Notes: generated from the letters alone by a model not told the origin. A DNA stretch of 64,000 bases from Peromyscus leucopus (GCF_004664715.2 NC_051069.1:71880647-71944646), one strand, 5' to 3'. Shown: positions 1-30,020, counted from the first letter of the stretch. Numbers and translations are program-made.

Positions 1-1217
1 ATTCCCCGGTAGAGAGAGGTTCTGGGGCTCAATGGAGTCACAAAGGAGAGAGAAAACTTTGGACTTTCAGAAAACTTTTTATCACAATAAAAAACAGATC
101 TTCTAAAACAAACAATCAAAACAAAATGCAATCTATTTTGATGAACGGAAGGATTGGTTTTAGTCCCTATCATATGGGAATTGCCCTGTAGCCCTTTAAG
201 TGATAATCAACCCAAGAAGAAGAGCAGTACCTGCAGAATGGGGACCCACAACTGACTGGACATGTCCTGCTGTGTTTACTTCTCATCGTTGGCCTAGCTG
301 CTAATCTCTCCAGTTGGCTGTGGTGACAGTTCAGCCATGAGGCTGGACAACTCTATGTTGAACTACAGTTTTACCCTGCTGTATCTAACTTTGGCCAGAG
401 ATTTATTGTCTTTGGAAACTTTGAGTTGAATAAACACTTGAAAATACCCAAAGGCCCTGCCCACCACACACAGAGTGAGCAGAAAGAAGACACCCAGGGA
501 CCCCGCCCAATGTGTGGCCCACCCACAGCACAAGCCACTACAATGTGCAAGTATGGGGTGTAGAGATGGGAGAGAAAGAAACGCTGAACAGCTTAAGCAC
601 TACAAAAAGAGGCAGATCTGGAGACTCAAGGAAAAGCCTGATGTGAGTAGAGTGCAAAGTAGCTGTTACTAAGGGCCATGTCTGGGTCTGAGGCCACGCA
701 GCATCAGGGGTCTATGTTGATGTCCATGGCCCATGTTACCACCAAAAGTCAGGGAGATGTCCCTGGTAAGGACTGCTGCCTGGGACCACATTGATATCTA
801 AGGACTGAATAGAGTTATAGCCTCACCGCACTGGCTGCAGCACTAGGAAGAGCTGGCTCTGTCCCTTCCCCTCTGCAGCACTTGAGACAGTGGCCCTGCC
901 CCTTGCCCAGACAGCACAGTAGGGCTGACCCTGTTGGCGGGGCACTAGCGAACCCAAGGGCATGAGCATGGGAAAGTTGGCTCCACTACTCATCTGTCTT
1001 GCTGGCCCTGATGGTGTGGGTGTAGGTGAGTCCCAGGGCATGAAAGCAGAAGAACTGACCCCGCCCCTTGTTACCTGTGGCATTGGGTGAGCTAGTTGAG
1101 GCAGTGCCAGAGAACTCAACCTAGTGGTAAGGATGTGGGAGAGCTGGTGGTCTGACCAACTCAGCTACCACTCAGGTCCAGATCCATGGCTATTAGTTGC
1201 CCTCCCCCATCTATGAA
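1..1217. repeat. Unclassified repetitive flank left of the provirus
   Basis: No gene is recognised here; the reading frames are short and unlike known proteins. The stretch from about 690 to 1180 has a loose internal periodicity of phrases resembling CCATGTTGATGTCC and is related in wording to 6900-7080, which suggests one rodent middle-repetitive family. The part after the provirus (4630-4965) reads like the other side of the same older element, so the provirus probably landed inside it. Classification is uncertain. Confidence 0.4.
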
Positions 1218-1223
1218 CTGCTG

Positions 1224-1670
1224 TGTTTTGGAATAGAATATATGTTTAAGTATGTGAAGATGTGTTGCATTTGTTTGTGCTGCATTTGTTTAACTATGTA
1301 AAGATGTGTTGCTATTTCACCTTGCCGCCCAAGGCACCTGATTGGTCTAATAAAAAGCTGAATGGCCAATAGCTAGGCAGAGGAGAAATAGATGGGCAGG
1401 CAGAGAGGAAAGGAGAGCCAGACAGACAGACAGGGTCAGCCTGCCAGGAGCCAGGCAGACAGACATGGAGGAAGCAGAAAAGCAGAACAGTACATAGATG
1501 AGGTAAACGAGCCTTGGGGCAGCACATAGATTAATAGAAACGGGTTATTTTAAGTTAAAAAAAAAAAAAGCTAGCTAGAAACAAGCCTAAGCTGAGGTCA
1601 GGCAGCCATAATTAATAATAAGTCTCTATGTCATGGTTTGGGGGTTGGTGGTCCAAGAAAGCCTGCTACA
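1224..1670 (+). repeat. 5' LTR of the 1224-4623 provirus
   Basis: Begins TGTTTTGGAATAG and ends GCCTGCTACA. It holds the phrase GATTGGTCTAATAAAAAGC (CCAAT-like box and AATAAA-type signal). It is 447 bp against 419 bp for the 3' LTR; the copies differ by many substitutions and small indels, so the insertion is old. Confidence 0.8.
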
Positions 1671-1690
1671 TTTGGCATGCAATGTGGGCA
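1671..1690 (+). other. Degenerate retroviral primer binding site
   Basis: Directly after the LTR terminal CA comes TTTGGCATGCAATGTGGGCA. From 1673 it matches the lysine-tRNA PBS typical of ERVK at 12 of 18 positions; several differences are of the type produced by CpG decay. Its position two bases inside the LTR end supports the call. Confidence 0.6.
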
Positions 1691-2315
1691 TGTATTTTTA
1701 CATCGGGCATAAGAAAACTAAAAAGAGAAAAAACAAAAAAAACGAAAAGCACAACTTCCCAGCAGCCCAGTGCTTGTAGCCCACAGAGGTGCAGTGATGC
1801 TGTACAGCGAGCCCTTGAGCACCTGGCATGTTAGGTAGAAACAAAAGCCTGCTGCAAGCGTGGGCACCAACTTCCCAGAGCTGGGGCAGTTAAATGCCAG
1901 TCAATGCAGCTCCCAGTTAGTGCAGCTCTCAGCCAGGCCCATGAGCCACAAGGCTCAGCTCTCATGACCCAAGTAAAGCAAAATCAGCCACCAGCTCAAA
2001 GCCATTTGGTGAGGTTAAGGTTTGGCTCACAGGGTCAGAGAACGCAACAGGTGCACAGTAAAGCGGGTCTAGACTGAAAAAAAAAAATCTAAACAAGTTC
2101 CAGTGTATTTCAAACTGTGTATTGGTGCTTAAGAAAGGAAAGAAAATAGGTAAAGACAGTCATAGGAAAAAATAAATATTTTAAAAATAATAAAGCCTTA
2201 AAGAGAGAGTAAAGTAATAAAAAGGAAAAAAATCCACATAAAGATGGGAAATACACAAGGGAGGCTGGATCCTGTATGGTGTTGTGCTAACTTTGATTTT
2301 TTTTAAATACTGGTG

Positions 2316-2680
2316 TGTTGTTCAAATCTTAGATGGTCTTTTAATAATAAAAAAAAAAAATATACCAGAGCCAGATATCAGGGTGAAAGCTGAAAGATCA
2401 AAGAGGCAGAACAGCCAGCCACTAGTTCTTACCTCTATGAAATTCTTAGCCTAAAGAGAGTGAGTTCCTATTTCCTCATACCTTATATACCTTTCTCTGC
2501 CCTGCCATATTACTTCCTGGGATTTAAGGTGTATGTGTTTCCCAAGCAAAGGTATGAGATCTCAAGTGCTAGGATTAAAGGTGTGTGCCACCACTGCCTG
2601 ACCTATATGTCTAATCTAATGGCTGGCTCTGTCTTCTGATCCTCAGGTAAGTTTATAAGGGTGCACAATATGTCACCACA
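2316..2680 (-). mobile_element. B1-containing LTR-like element, copy 1 (365 bp)
   Basis: Read on the - strand it starts TGTGGTGACATATTG and ends near GATTTGAACAACA. Near-perfect 6-bp duplications flank it: CTGGTG (2310-2315) and CTGATG (2681-2686). A B1-like segment (CACACACCTTTAATCCTAG on the - strand) lies inside, followed by a TATATAAGG box and a late TTATTAAAAGACC segment. It is homologous to 32435-32966 and 57178-57511. It sits inside the 1224-4623 provirus and is therefore younger. Confidence 0.75.
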
Positions 2681-3548
2681 CTGATGATGAGCAAAGGCCA
2701 GCTGCTGAATGACATTGGATTGTAAAAGGGACTGCTGAATCAGACCAACCTAATACTTTAGGGATATCTTAATTTTAAAATGGAATTCAGAAAATATGAG
2801 CATTGGGGGAAAGGTTATGCTTTTGTTTCCACAGGAAATGAAAGCTTGTGGGTTCCTTCAAGGTTAATAGAGATCAGGTTTGATTGGGGGAGATTTCCTG
2901 AAAATCTTTATGTCTACAGACATAAAGAAATAAATCAAGAAAAACTACAAGACAGGTGAGGTATATACTTATCCCTCTGCATGGGAACAGTTTTGAGACT
3001 GGACAACAAATGTTATAACTAGTTTTCCCAGTACTTGATCATTATCTCAATTTTCTTAGGGTCCCCTGGAGATACCATTGCCCCCAGACAACAGAAAGCA
3101 GTCTAGAGAACACAACAGCCACATTCCCAAGAGATAGGATGGGTGGTTTTTGGTCATTCAGTGGTTTATGAATGTTTGTCATCATTTAGGGGTGATATAG
3201 GAATATAGGATAAAAAGACAACTATTAACCTCAAATATTTTACATTGGTATGGATTTTGGTATATTGATATAAATTTAAAGTTATTTTTATTATACTGAA
3301 TATATGTTTCTTTTCTTGTTTAAGGTATTGTACATATGCAGCTCATTTAAAAATGTGATGTATAACTAAGAAATATGGGTTAGTAGTTAGTCATCTATAA
3401 TAATGAAACTTATAGTCATATTAGGTATGTTTTCAAGGTTAAACATGTTATATTTTAGATAGATAGGTGATCTTCACATGCTTCAAAGACCTAAAGAATG
3501 TGGCATTTAAGATGTTTCATAACCTAAGGCTTTTCATGACAGTGAGGC

Positions 3549-3758
3549 ATGTCTGCTCCTGGCAGCACCAATCTACTTCACAAAAAGATGATGGGTATTA
3601 AAGAACATCCATATGGAATTTGCTTTCATTGTGGCAAAGCTAGCCATTTGGACAAGAAACTGCCCTTGTCTCAACTGCTGACAGTATGCTGTATAAATTG
3701 GACAAGCAGGACACAAAGGAAAAAGACTGCTGAACTTTGCCAAGTCAAGGTGGAATAG
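3549..3758 (+). pseudogene. Retroviral gag nucleocapsid remnant
   Basis: An open frame of 69 codons inside the provirus carries a zinc-knuckle-like pattern: C-x2-C-x4-H (residues C25, C28, H33) with the fourth ligand, a cysteine in intact knuckles, not at its expected position. A second, more decayed cysteine cluster follows. It has no start context and no neighbouring retroviral frames. It is a decayed piece of the provirus interior, not a gene. Confidence 0.55.
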
Positions 3759-4174
3759 CCCTTCAAAATTCCTACTTCACAGGAAAGTCTGTCAGATAAT
3801 CTAGGTCTGTAGGCTGAAGATGTATGCCCCAATGTTGCAAAGGAATCTTGGGTGACTGTCCAGGCAGCCAGATGTCTTTGTTATTTCTACAGTTTTGAAA
3901 GTTGCTTGCTCTGTACTTTCTGTTTACTAAGGTAATATATCCTTCTGGGGTCTTTGATGGAGTTGAAGACTAAATAGTTATAGTTTTCCTTAGTTATGAC
4001 AAAAGGTAAAATTTGAACTCACCAAGATAGGATAAATAATAGAGTATTTTCTTTGAATTTGCCAAATATAAATGGATTGGATATTGTAAATGTAATTCTT
4101 ACCTGATAGTTGTTCTTATTTTATATGATTTTACTATGTTAAAGTTAAAACCTTTCCTTTTATTTAGACAAAGT

Positions 4175-4204
4175 GGGAGAGAGGGAGCGCAGGGCAGGGG
4201 ATAT
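4175..4204 (+). other. Polypurine tract before the 3' LTR
   Basis: A purine-rich run (GTGGGAGAGAGGGAG then GCAGGGCAGGGG) sits immediately upstream of the 3' LTR, where plus-strand priming occurs in retroviruses. The antisense of a similar run lies next to the LTR at 26980-27001. Confidence 0.6.
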
Positions 4205-4623
4205 TGTGGAATAGAATATTTGTTTAATTATGTGAATTGAAGATGTGTTACATTTGTTTATGCTATATTTGTTTAACTATGTTAAGATGTGTTTCTATTT
4301 CACCTTGCCTCCCTAGGGCACCTGATTGGTCTAATAAAAAGCTGAATGGCCAACATCTAGGCAGAGGAGGGATAGGTGGGTCTGCTGGACAGAGAGAAAA
4401 GGGAAGCCAGACAGCCAGACACAGAGGAAGCAAGAAAGCAAAATGGGCAGTACATAGATGAGGCAAACGAACCTCAGGACAGCACATAGATTAATAGAAA
4501 TGGGTTAATTTAAGTTAGAAAGACTAGCTAGAAACAAGCCTAAGCTAAGGCTGAGCATTCATAATTAATAATAAGTCCCCATGTCATGATTTGAGGGCTG
4601 GCAGTCCAAGAAAGCCTGCTTCA
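4205..4623 (+). repeat. 3' LTR of the 1224-4623 provirus
   Basis: Begins TGTGGAATAGAATATTTG and ends GCCTGCTTCA, parallel to the 5' LTR over its whole length, with the same TAATAAAAAGCTGAATGGCC core. Confidence 0.8.
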
Positions 4624-4629
4624 CTGCTG

Positions 4630-4980
4630 GGACACTTGACCAGTCCTGTAGACCCAAAGCTGCAGGATCTTCACGACACAGGGCAGCAACAGGATATCCA
4701 CGAGGAGTTCCATGAAGATCCATTATTGATAGCAGATGCCAGGGGCCTCAAACCAGACCAATGACTCATTGTAAGGAATACTTGCAAGTAAAGATATATG
4801 GACTAACAGGTATACTGTGTGACTCACTGTGACACACTACAGCTTTCACAAGAGTTTATTTTATTCTTTAGGGGAAGGGTGCAAGGGCAGAGGGCAGATA
4901 TGAAGGGATGGGGAGAGAGTGAGATTGGGGTACATGAAGTGAAACCCACAAAGAATCAATAAAATGTTAAAATAAAACAA
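4630..4980 (+). repeat. 3' portion of an older rodent repeat
   Basis: Resumes directly after the proviral target duplication and ends at AATAAAATG...AATAAAACAA, so it looks like the 3' end of a retroelement. The phrase CCAATGACTCA followed by an ACTGTGTGACTCACTG-like phrase recurs at 6488-6600, showing a second copy nearby. No coding sequence is seen. Confidence 0.5.
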
Positions 4981-4983
4981 TAT

Positions 4984-5722
4984 TTCGGAAACAACCTAGA
5001 TGCCCATCAACGGAAGAATGGATGAAAAAAATGTGGTACATATACACAGTGGAGTACTACTCAGCAGAGAAAAACAAGGAAAGCATGAAATTTGCAGGCA
5101 AATGGATGGAACTAGAAAAAATCATCCTGAGTGAGGTAACCCAAACCCAGAAAGACAGTCATGGTATGTACTCACTCATAGGTGGATTCTAGATATAAAA
5201 TAAAGAACAATCAGACCACAACCCATAGAACCATAGAGGCTATATATATAGCATGGAGGTCCCTAGTTTTACTCAATTATTGAAAAAAAATAGCCAAATG
5301 AATGGAAACACATGAACTACGAACCAAAGCCTGAGGGGCCCCCAGCTGGATCAGGCCCTCTCAATAGGTGAGACAGTTGATTGGCTTGATCAGTTTGGGA
5401 GGCAACTAGGCAGTGGGACCAAGTCCTGTGCTCATTGCATGAGTTGGCTGTTTGAAACCTGGAGCTTATGCAGGGACACTTGGCTCAGTCTGGGAGGAAG
5501 GGACTGGACCTGCCTGGACTGAGTCTACCAGGTTGATTGCAGTCCTCGGGGGAGGATTTGCCCTGGAGGAGGTGGGAATGGGGGGTGGGCTGGGGGTAAT
5601 GGGAGGGGGTGGGAGGGGGGAGAATAGGGGAACCCGTGGCTGATGTGTAGAACTGAATGGTATTGTAAAATAAAATAAAATAAAAAAATAAAATAAAATA
5701 AAATAAAGAAATAAAAAAACTA
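4984..5722 (+). mobile_element. L1 3' end (ORF2 C-terminus and 3'UTR)
   Basis: The + strand encodes the end of L1 ORF2 (phrases W-Y-I-Y-T-V-E-Y-Y-S-A-E-K and K-W-M-E-L-E-K-I-I-L-S-E), then a 3'UTR containing a G-rich stretch (5570-5635) and a tail of AAAAT repeats (5665-5710). It is 5'-truncated and non-coding. The same 3'UTR appears inverted at 35249-35899 and 43301-43660. Confidence 0.85.
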
Positions 5723-6523
5723 TTTCTTGGCTATTTGTATTTTTTTTTTCTTCAGACAATTATGTGCAGTTCCATGGCCACTTTCTCCACTTTGGACAGG
5801 TATCACTAGGTATGTTTGGCTGGCCTGGAACTCACTATCTAGAGATCAGCTGGTCTCAAACTCATGGATTCAAGTTGGAAGTAGCAGCTAGCACCCCAGG
5901 GACTATGGAGCAACTCTGAGGAAACTGAGAGACCCACAGAGGCCCCAAGGGGAGACAGGGTGGAGGAGGAGGAGCCGCCAGAGCTGGCACTATCTCCAGA
6001 ACAACTTAAAAAAAGGCAGGTCTTATGGGAAGATGCTTTTAAAAAGTGGACTCATGATATTGGAAAGAAAGATGGCAGAGCAGAGCCTCGTGTGGCAGAG
6101 AGTAACAAAGCTAGAGGCATGGCGGTGATGGGCAAAGAAACATGACGTTAGGTAGGGCAGATCCAGCAGGCTAGGGACAGTGGGCCCAGCCTGCACAGCA
6201 TGGCCTAGCCTGCAGCATGGAGCCATGAACTGCTTGCCCTGCTGTGGGAAGGAAAGCAGGGGGCTGTGGGTACTGCCTGTGGGCTGCCTGACAGTCATAC
6301 CTGGTGAGCCTTAGGGCAGCCTGCACTGAGGGTGTGCAAGCATGCTGCTTTCTCAGATCCTGCCCCCAGACGCCCTGCCCAGCCACGAAATCATCCTGAG
6401 TCTGAGCTGTTGCTCAGATATCTGAGACGAGTCTCGGTGATAAACCAGTATTTGTGGTGTTTCAGAAACCAGAAACCTTGAAACAGACCAATGACTCACT
6501 GCAAAAAGAATTTGCATGTTTGG

Positions 6524-6528
<5 letters not shown>
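5723..6528. other. No gene; B1 fragment and unidentified repeats
   Basis: A short antisense B1-like fragment lies near 5800-5880. A 61-codon + frame from 5960 with an acidic start (M-E-E-E-E-P-P-E-L) does not resemble a protein I recognise and has no gene context. The rest looks like decayed repeat. Confidence 0.3.

Positions 6529-6583
<55 letters not shown>
6529..6583. repeat. (AT)n microsatellite
   Basis: About 55 bp of uninterrupted AT alternation inside the second copy of the 4630-4980-type repeat. Confidence 0.97.
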
Positions 6584-6584
<1 letters not shown>

Positions 6585-7377
6585 TGTGTAACACACTGCA
6601 GTTCGCAATGCCACTTCAATGAATAAATGTGAGATGGAGAGATGGGGAGGATGGCAGAACAGAGTGGCATGCTTATGTTAGAAAAAGGCAAAACCAGAGA
6701 CGAGGCAGTGGTGACAACAGATGTAAAAGCATGGCTGTGGTGGATGGAGGGAGAATGTCATTGCTGAGCAGGGCAAGCAGGGTGGTGTGCAGCAGCCTGG
6801 AATTTGCTGAGGCTCTGTCCCTGAACATGCCTTGCAGCTGCACAATTGCTCTACTCTGAGCAACAACAGCAAGATATCCAAGATGGAGAACGATTCATTT
6901 TCTAGATTGGGCCTCCTCCAAAGACTTCCATTGTCTACACTGCCTCCAGAGGCCATGTTGGTGTCCGTGGTCCTCATTAATGCCAGAGACCATGTGGATG
7001 TCCTTTGGTGTCTGTAATCCAACCATGCTGCCACTGGGGACCATGTTGAGGTCTGGGTTCTGTGCTGACCCTGGCTGTTATGGGATTATGGGCAAGGGAC
7101 CTTCTTTTGCAGTGGTATTAATGACTGCTGACTCATAGTTGAGAATGAGAGACATTGAAGGCTTCTGTGACAACCTCTCTCCTTCCCACAAAAGAAACAG
7201 TCTAGACAGGAAGCCATTGCAGAGTCCTTAAAAATCGTGACAGGTTTGCTGAAGTGTAGCTCTTCACGGTTGATGGCTTCTGGCATGGGTGAGGAGAAGG
7301 CCTCAGTTATCTTTAAGGAGCTGGCTACTGGGAGTTTGACCATGCCTAAAATGAAAATACAGGCAACACAATTGGAA

Positions 7378-7380
<3 letters not shown>
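6584..7380 (+). repeat. Rodent middle-repetitive sequence
   Basis: Wording such as CCATGTTGGTGTCC and CCATGCTGCCACTGG resembles 690-1180. No credible gene is seen. It ends at the start of a TG tract. Confidence 0.35.

Positions 7381-7438
<58 letters not shown>
7381..7438 (+). repeat. (GT)n microsatellite
   Basis: About 58 bp of pure GT, left of a B1 copy; see 7654-7706 for the tract on the other side. Confidence 0.97.
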
Positions 7439-7441
<3 letters not shown>

Positions 7442-7447
7442 TGTTCT

Positions 7448-7649
7448 TTTGTTGTTGTTTTGTTTTGTTTTGTTTTTGCTTCTCGAGACAGGGTTTCTCT
7501 GTGTAGCTTTGTGCCTTTCCTGGAACTCACTTGGTAGCCCAGGCTGGCCTCAAACTCACAGAGAGCCGCCTGCCTCTGCCTCCCGAGTGCTGGGATTAAA
7601 GGCATGCGGCACCACCGCCGCTGTCACCACCACCACCACCACCACCACC
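7448..7649 (-). mobile_element. B1 SINE with expanded GGT at its head
   Basis: Antisense B1: a T-rich tail (7448-7481), then GAGACAGGGTTTCTCTG at 7485, and GCTGGGATTAAAGGCATG near 7590. The B1 head normally contains a short GGTGGTGG; here the antisense CAC triplet is expanded (7623-7649). Both flanks are GT tracts, so the element probably inserted into a microsatellite. Confidence 0.9.
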
Positions 7650-7652
7650 TGG

Positions 7653-7653
<1 letters not shown>

Positions 7654-7706
<53 letters not shown>
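7654..7706 (+). repeat. (TG)n microsatellite
   Basis: About 53 bp of pure TG, right of the B1. Confidence 0.97.
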
Positions 7707-7708
<2 letters not shown>

Positions 7709-9780
7709 CTTTCCTTTTCGGGGTGAGGACACAAGGGTGGGAGGGTGAACCCGGGAGGAATGGGAAGCTAGTGTGAATGGGGTGCACTGTGTAAAATTTC
7801 CAAATAACCAACAAAAATATTATGTTGGAAAAAAGACCTTTACTATAAATGTATGAATTCTCAGAAAAAAATTAGGTGGGAACTGATCATCACACCAGTG
7901 AATCCCAGAAAGAGCTCTCTATATGGAAAGTACCATGGAAACTGAAGTTGCAGAGAAGGTTCAAGAATCCTGTGCTATCTCCAGTGCTGCCTTAATAAAA
8001 AAAAAAAAAATGCTCATCTCTGATGATACATAATGATGATGCATAATAATGATGCATCTCTGATGACCTAATGATACAGATTTTGCTCTTACTCCATGTC
8101 ACTTCTCCCAGAGCAAGAAAAGTAATTCGGATGCATATTCTTGATTCAATCAACTTTGTACAGTTACCTTGCTCAAAACGGTTGCTAATGGCTGAGCCTT
8201 AACTCTGAGGAAGAAGCTGAACAAATAGATGCATTCATCCCCACCATTCTCCTCTGAAAAACTCATAAATCATTGAGGCATATCTACTTTTACTTATTAC
8301 ATAGTTCTGTCACTAAAAGCCAATCTGTCCTTCTTTTAAAATTACTTTTATCCATTTTTCTGCATTCTGAATTCATTAGTCACCAAAATGACAGTTTTAA
8401 AAAGAAATCTTTCTATCTGTTTAAATTTTCATTTCTTTAATTGCCAATAAATTGTTTAAACTGTTTCTTTTCTTTCTTTTTTTTTTTTTTTTTAGTGTTG
8501 CAGGCCATTATTCATTCAGTACTTTGAGTCTGTAGGAATCGGCACATGCTCTGCCTTACTCCCTTTCATTTGCTCAAGTCCTAAGTCCAATGTGACTGTG
8601 TGGAGACAAAGCTTTTAAAGAGGTAATTACGGTTAACTGAAGCCCCAAGAACAGGTCTCTAATCCATGTAATAGGATTGGTCTTGTAAGAAGAGAAAGAG
8701 ACACCAAGGATGACATTCATAAGGCACAGAGGCGCGGGCCTATGAAGGCAGCTGTTGCAAACCAGAAATACCCCAGAAGAGGCCAAACCTACTGATGCCT
8801 TGATCTTGAACTTCCAACCTGCAGAACTCTGAGAATCTGATGTTGTGTTAGACATCAGTGGCGGCCCAAGCCTATTAACAGTTTATATCTGTGTTCCTTA
8901 TCTATTCTGGGGTGGGGTGGGGGTGGGGAGGAGAGAAGGCAGCACTCTAAATATCCTTGCATACATAGTATTACAAACACTTATTTCCCCTCTTCCTGTT
9001 TGTTTTTGGTTTACATTCTTACAGTTTTTTAGTGTATTCATTTTTCCCCAGACTTTTCCTTTATGGTTGCTTCAATGTTTGAAATATGCTTAAGAGAAAA
9101 AGGCCTTTCATTCCTCAGAATTACATATAAGTACATATTTCTTCATTTTTTTCCCCTTTGAATGTTATTTCCAGTGTATCACATAATATTTAGTTCAATT
9201 TCTTCAATACAGCTGGCCAATTATACAACTTAATCATCTTTCCACCAATTTGAAAGTTTTATAGTCCTCTAAATACACTTAAAACTTCTATTGTTTTCTC
9301 TCTTTTTGGCCGATGACATCATTCATTCACTAAAGGCACTTGATTCCAAGCCTGAGGACCTTTCAGTCCCTGGGATTCACCAACAAGAAAAAACAAATTC
9401 CTCCAATTTTTCGAGATATTTTAATTGTCTAGAGTTGTAAAATCTGCATATATGTATGTGGAAGAAAATTTTAAAATTATAACAGTATATATTCTCATCT
9501 GACAATAAACATCAGACTGAACAATTATGTTAACCTAATGATGAACCAAACGAAGAGATTACTGCCTAATCTAGCTGAATTAATGAATTACTGAATTATT
9601 TAAAAAAACACCCAGTTTTTCAAAAGTTGAGGAAAAATCTCTAAGACTGTTGACTTTTTCAAGTTCCTATAAAAAACTACTTCCTACATTTTTGCCCCCA
9701 TAATTTTCTCCTCCCTATTCTGGTAATAAAATTCTAGTAGTAAACAGATCAGCTGTGGTCACAAAGACCACAGCTTGGTG
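7707..9780. other. Intergenic DNA upstream of IRAK1BP1
   Basis: AT-rich and without recognisable genes. It holds a run of A (7995-8009), a small ATGATGCAT-type local repeat (8012-8080), a T tract (8478-8493) and an ancient interspersed repeat around 8530-8880. The rest appears unique. Confidence 0.5.
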
Positions 9781-9794
9781 ATTAAGAAAATGAC

Positions 9795-10075
9795 TATAGG
9801 CCAGGTGTGGTAGTTTTTCATCCCTGCACTCCAAAGGTAGAGGGAGAAGGGGAGGGGGGAGGAGAGTGAAAAGAGAAAAGGAAAAAGAGGGAGAAAAGGG
9901 AAGGGGGGGATTACTATAATGGCGGGCCTTGAAGGGGTAAAGCTCAGCTTCTTGTTATAAAGGTTCTGTCAAGAAATGGGTCGAAATGGTTCGAGGTCAG
10001 TCTGGTAAACACGGTTAAGTTCCAGGCCAGCCAGGTTTACAGGCTGAGAACCTATCTGCAAAAACGGGAGAGGAA
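9795..10075 (+). repeat. Degenerate B1-like SINE split by a purine-rich tract
   Basis: GGCCAGGTGTGGTAG starts a B1-like left part at 9799. A 70-bp polypurine stretch and unrelated sequence intervene (9836-9970). A B1-like right part (GGTCAGTCTGGTAAACACGG near 9995) follows. Family assignment is moderate. Confidence 0.45.
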
Positions 10076-10570
10076 GGTATATATACCAGACAAGTTCAAG
10101 ACATGCCTGTCACCACCCACGCTGAATGCCAGTGCTCAAGACCAGCATTACTCCAAGCATTTTAGAATCTGAGACTTGACGATCATTCCAAAAACTGTAG
10201 CGATGACCAGCAGCCATCCCTTACGTTGTGTTTCCCAAGGGCGGACGGTCTACATACAACGGGCCATCGACATACAGCAGCTGAAAAGAAAGAAAAATAA
10301 TAATAACATTGTCCTGGAAAAACTAACCGGAAGAACCACACACAGGGTCCAAACTCTCTTTGGCAAAACGTGGTTTATCTCCAGAATCAAAACAAGTTAG
10401 TTGCGGGTAAAGACGGTGGGAGCCTGCCACCCTAGGAGGCCGACCTGCACCATAAAACCCAGGAAGACAGGGCTGCCGGGGAGGGGGGGGGGTCCACACA
10501 CTCCGGAAACAGAGGCCACGTCCGCTTGATGCCCGAGGGGTGAAGGGGTGGAGCTGGGGGGGGGCAAGGC

Positions 10571-10576
10571 CACGTG
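10571..10576. promoter_or_regulatory. CACGTG E-box in the promoter island
   Basis: A perfect palindromic E-box (USF/MYC-type site) lies 272 bp upstream of the start codon, in the 5' part of the CpG island. Functional use is inferred only. Confidence 0.45.
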
Positions 10577-10818
10577 GGAGGCCCGCGCTCAAGACCCGGA
10601 GGCCAGGGTTGCCTGCCCAGGCTCCCGCAGGCCATGAGAACGACGGTCAACGCGTACCGACCTAGTCGGCCTCCTCCTCGCCGTCGGCCCGTCTCCACTC
10701 GGCAGCTGCACCCCGGAACGCGGCGGCCCCGCCGCTCCCATCCCGGCGTCCCCTGCGCCCGCCGCGCTCGGAAGCGGCGCGCGGGGAGCCCGGCGTCAGT
10801 CCCCGCCTGCCCGCGGGC

Positions 10819-10832
10819 ATTGCTATGGCAAC
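10819..10832. promoter_or_regulatory. RFX-type X-box palindrome
   Basis: ATTGCTATGGCAAC matches the RFX X-box ideal palindrome at 12 of 14 positions, including a perfect GGCAAC half site. It ends 15 bp before the IRAK1BP1 start codon, inside the CpG island. Factors binding such sites (RFX family) drive ciliary and other genes. Occupancy here is inferred. Confidence 0.55.
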
Positions 10833-10847
10833 GCAGCCGCCCCAGCT

Positions 10848-29752
<18,905 letters not shown>

Positions 29753-30020
29753 AATCCAGCTAAAGCATACTGTATTTGTATTTCCAAATCTGTTTTTATA
29801 TATTTTATAATGCTTATTTCTGTCCTGAACATACATGTTGTAGGGTATACTGATTCTCTATAAAATCTGCCGCTTTTTGAACATAATCCACAGAATGCTT
29901 ATGTTCACTCTCTAGTTTCCAAAACACTCTGAGAAACACTATGGGAAATAAATGTATTAAAACACACTTTTGTATACTGACAATTTATATATTTAAAATA
30001 AAATGAACAAAAACCAGCTG
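29753..30020 (+). terminator. IRAK1BP1: IRAK1BP1 3'UTR with candidate poly(A) signals
   Basis: AATAAA occurs at 29947-29952 (195 bp after the stop) and again at 29997-30002, followed by T/GT-rich sequence near 30020-30075. Either would give a short 3'UTR. Choice between them cannot be made from sequence. Confidence 0.6.

Larger units (their letters stand above)
1224..4623 (+). mobile_element. Internally decayed ERVK-like provirus (MYSERV-like)
   Basis: Two related LTRs in the same orientation (1224-1670 and 4205-4623) enclose about 2.5 kb of decayed interior. Both read TG...CA. The provirus is flanked by a perfect 6-bp duplication CTGCTG (1218-1223 and 4624-4629), the length expected for class II (ERVK) integration. 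A degenerate lysine-tRNA-type primer binding site follows the 5' LTR, a purine-rich tract precedes the 3' LTR, and a zinc-knuckle-like remnant of gag lies at 3549-3758. There is no intact gag, pro, pol or env frame, so it is non-coding. A 365-bp LTR-like element inserted at 2316-2680. The MYSERV family name is inferred from memory of rodent ERVs. Confidence 0.8.

Noticed and set aside
5960..6145. Acidic 61-codon frame starting M-E-E-E-E-P-P-E-L
   Set aside because: No similarity I recognise, no splice or promoter context, set among repeats.
7383..7748. Open frame of 121 codons rich in Val-Cys repeats
   Set aside because: It is the translation of GT tracts and a B1; no real gene. The same holds for frames over 18913, 19195, 30361 and 45860.
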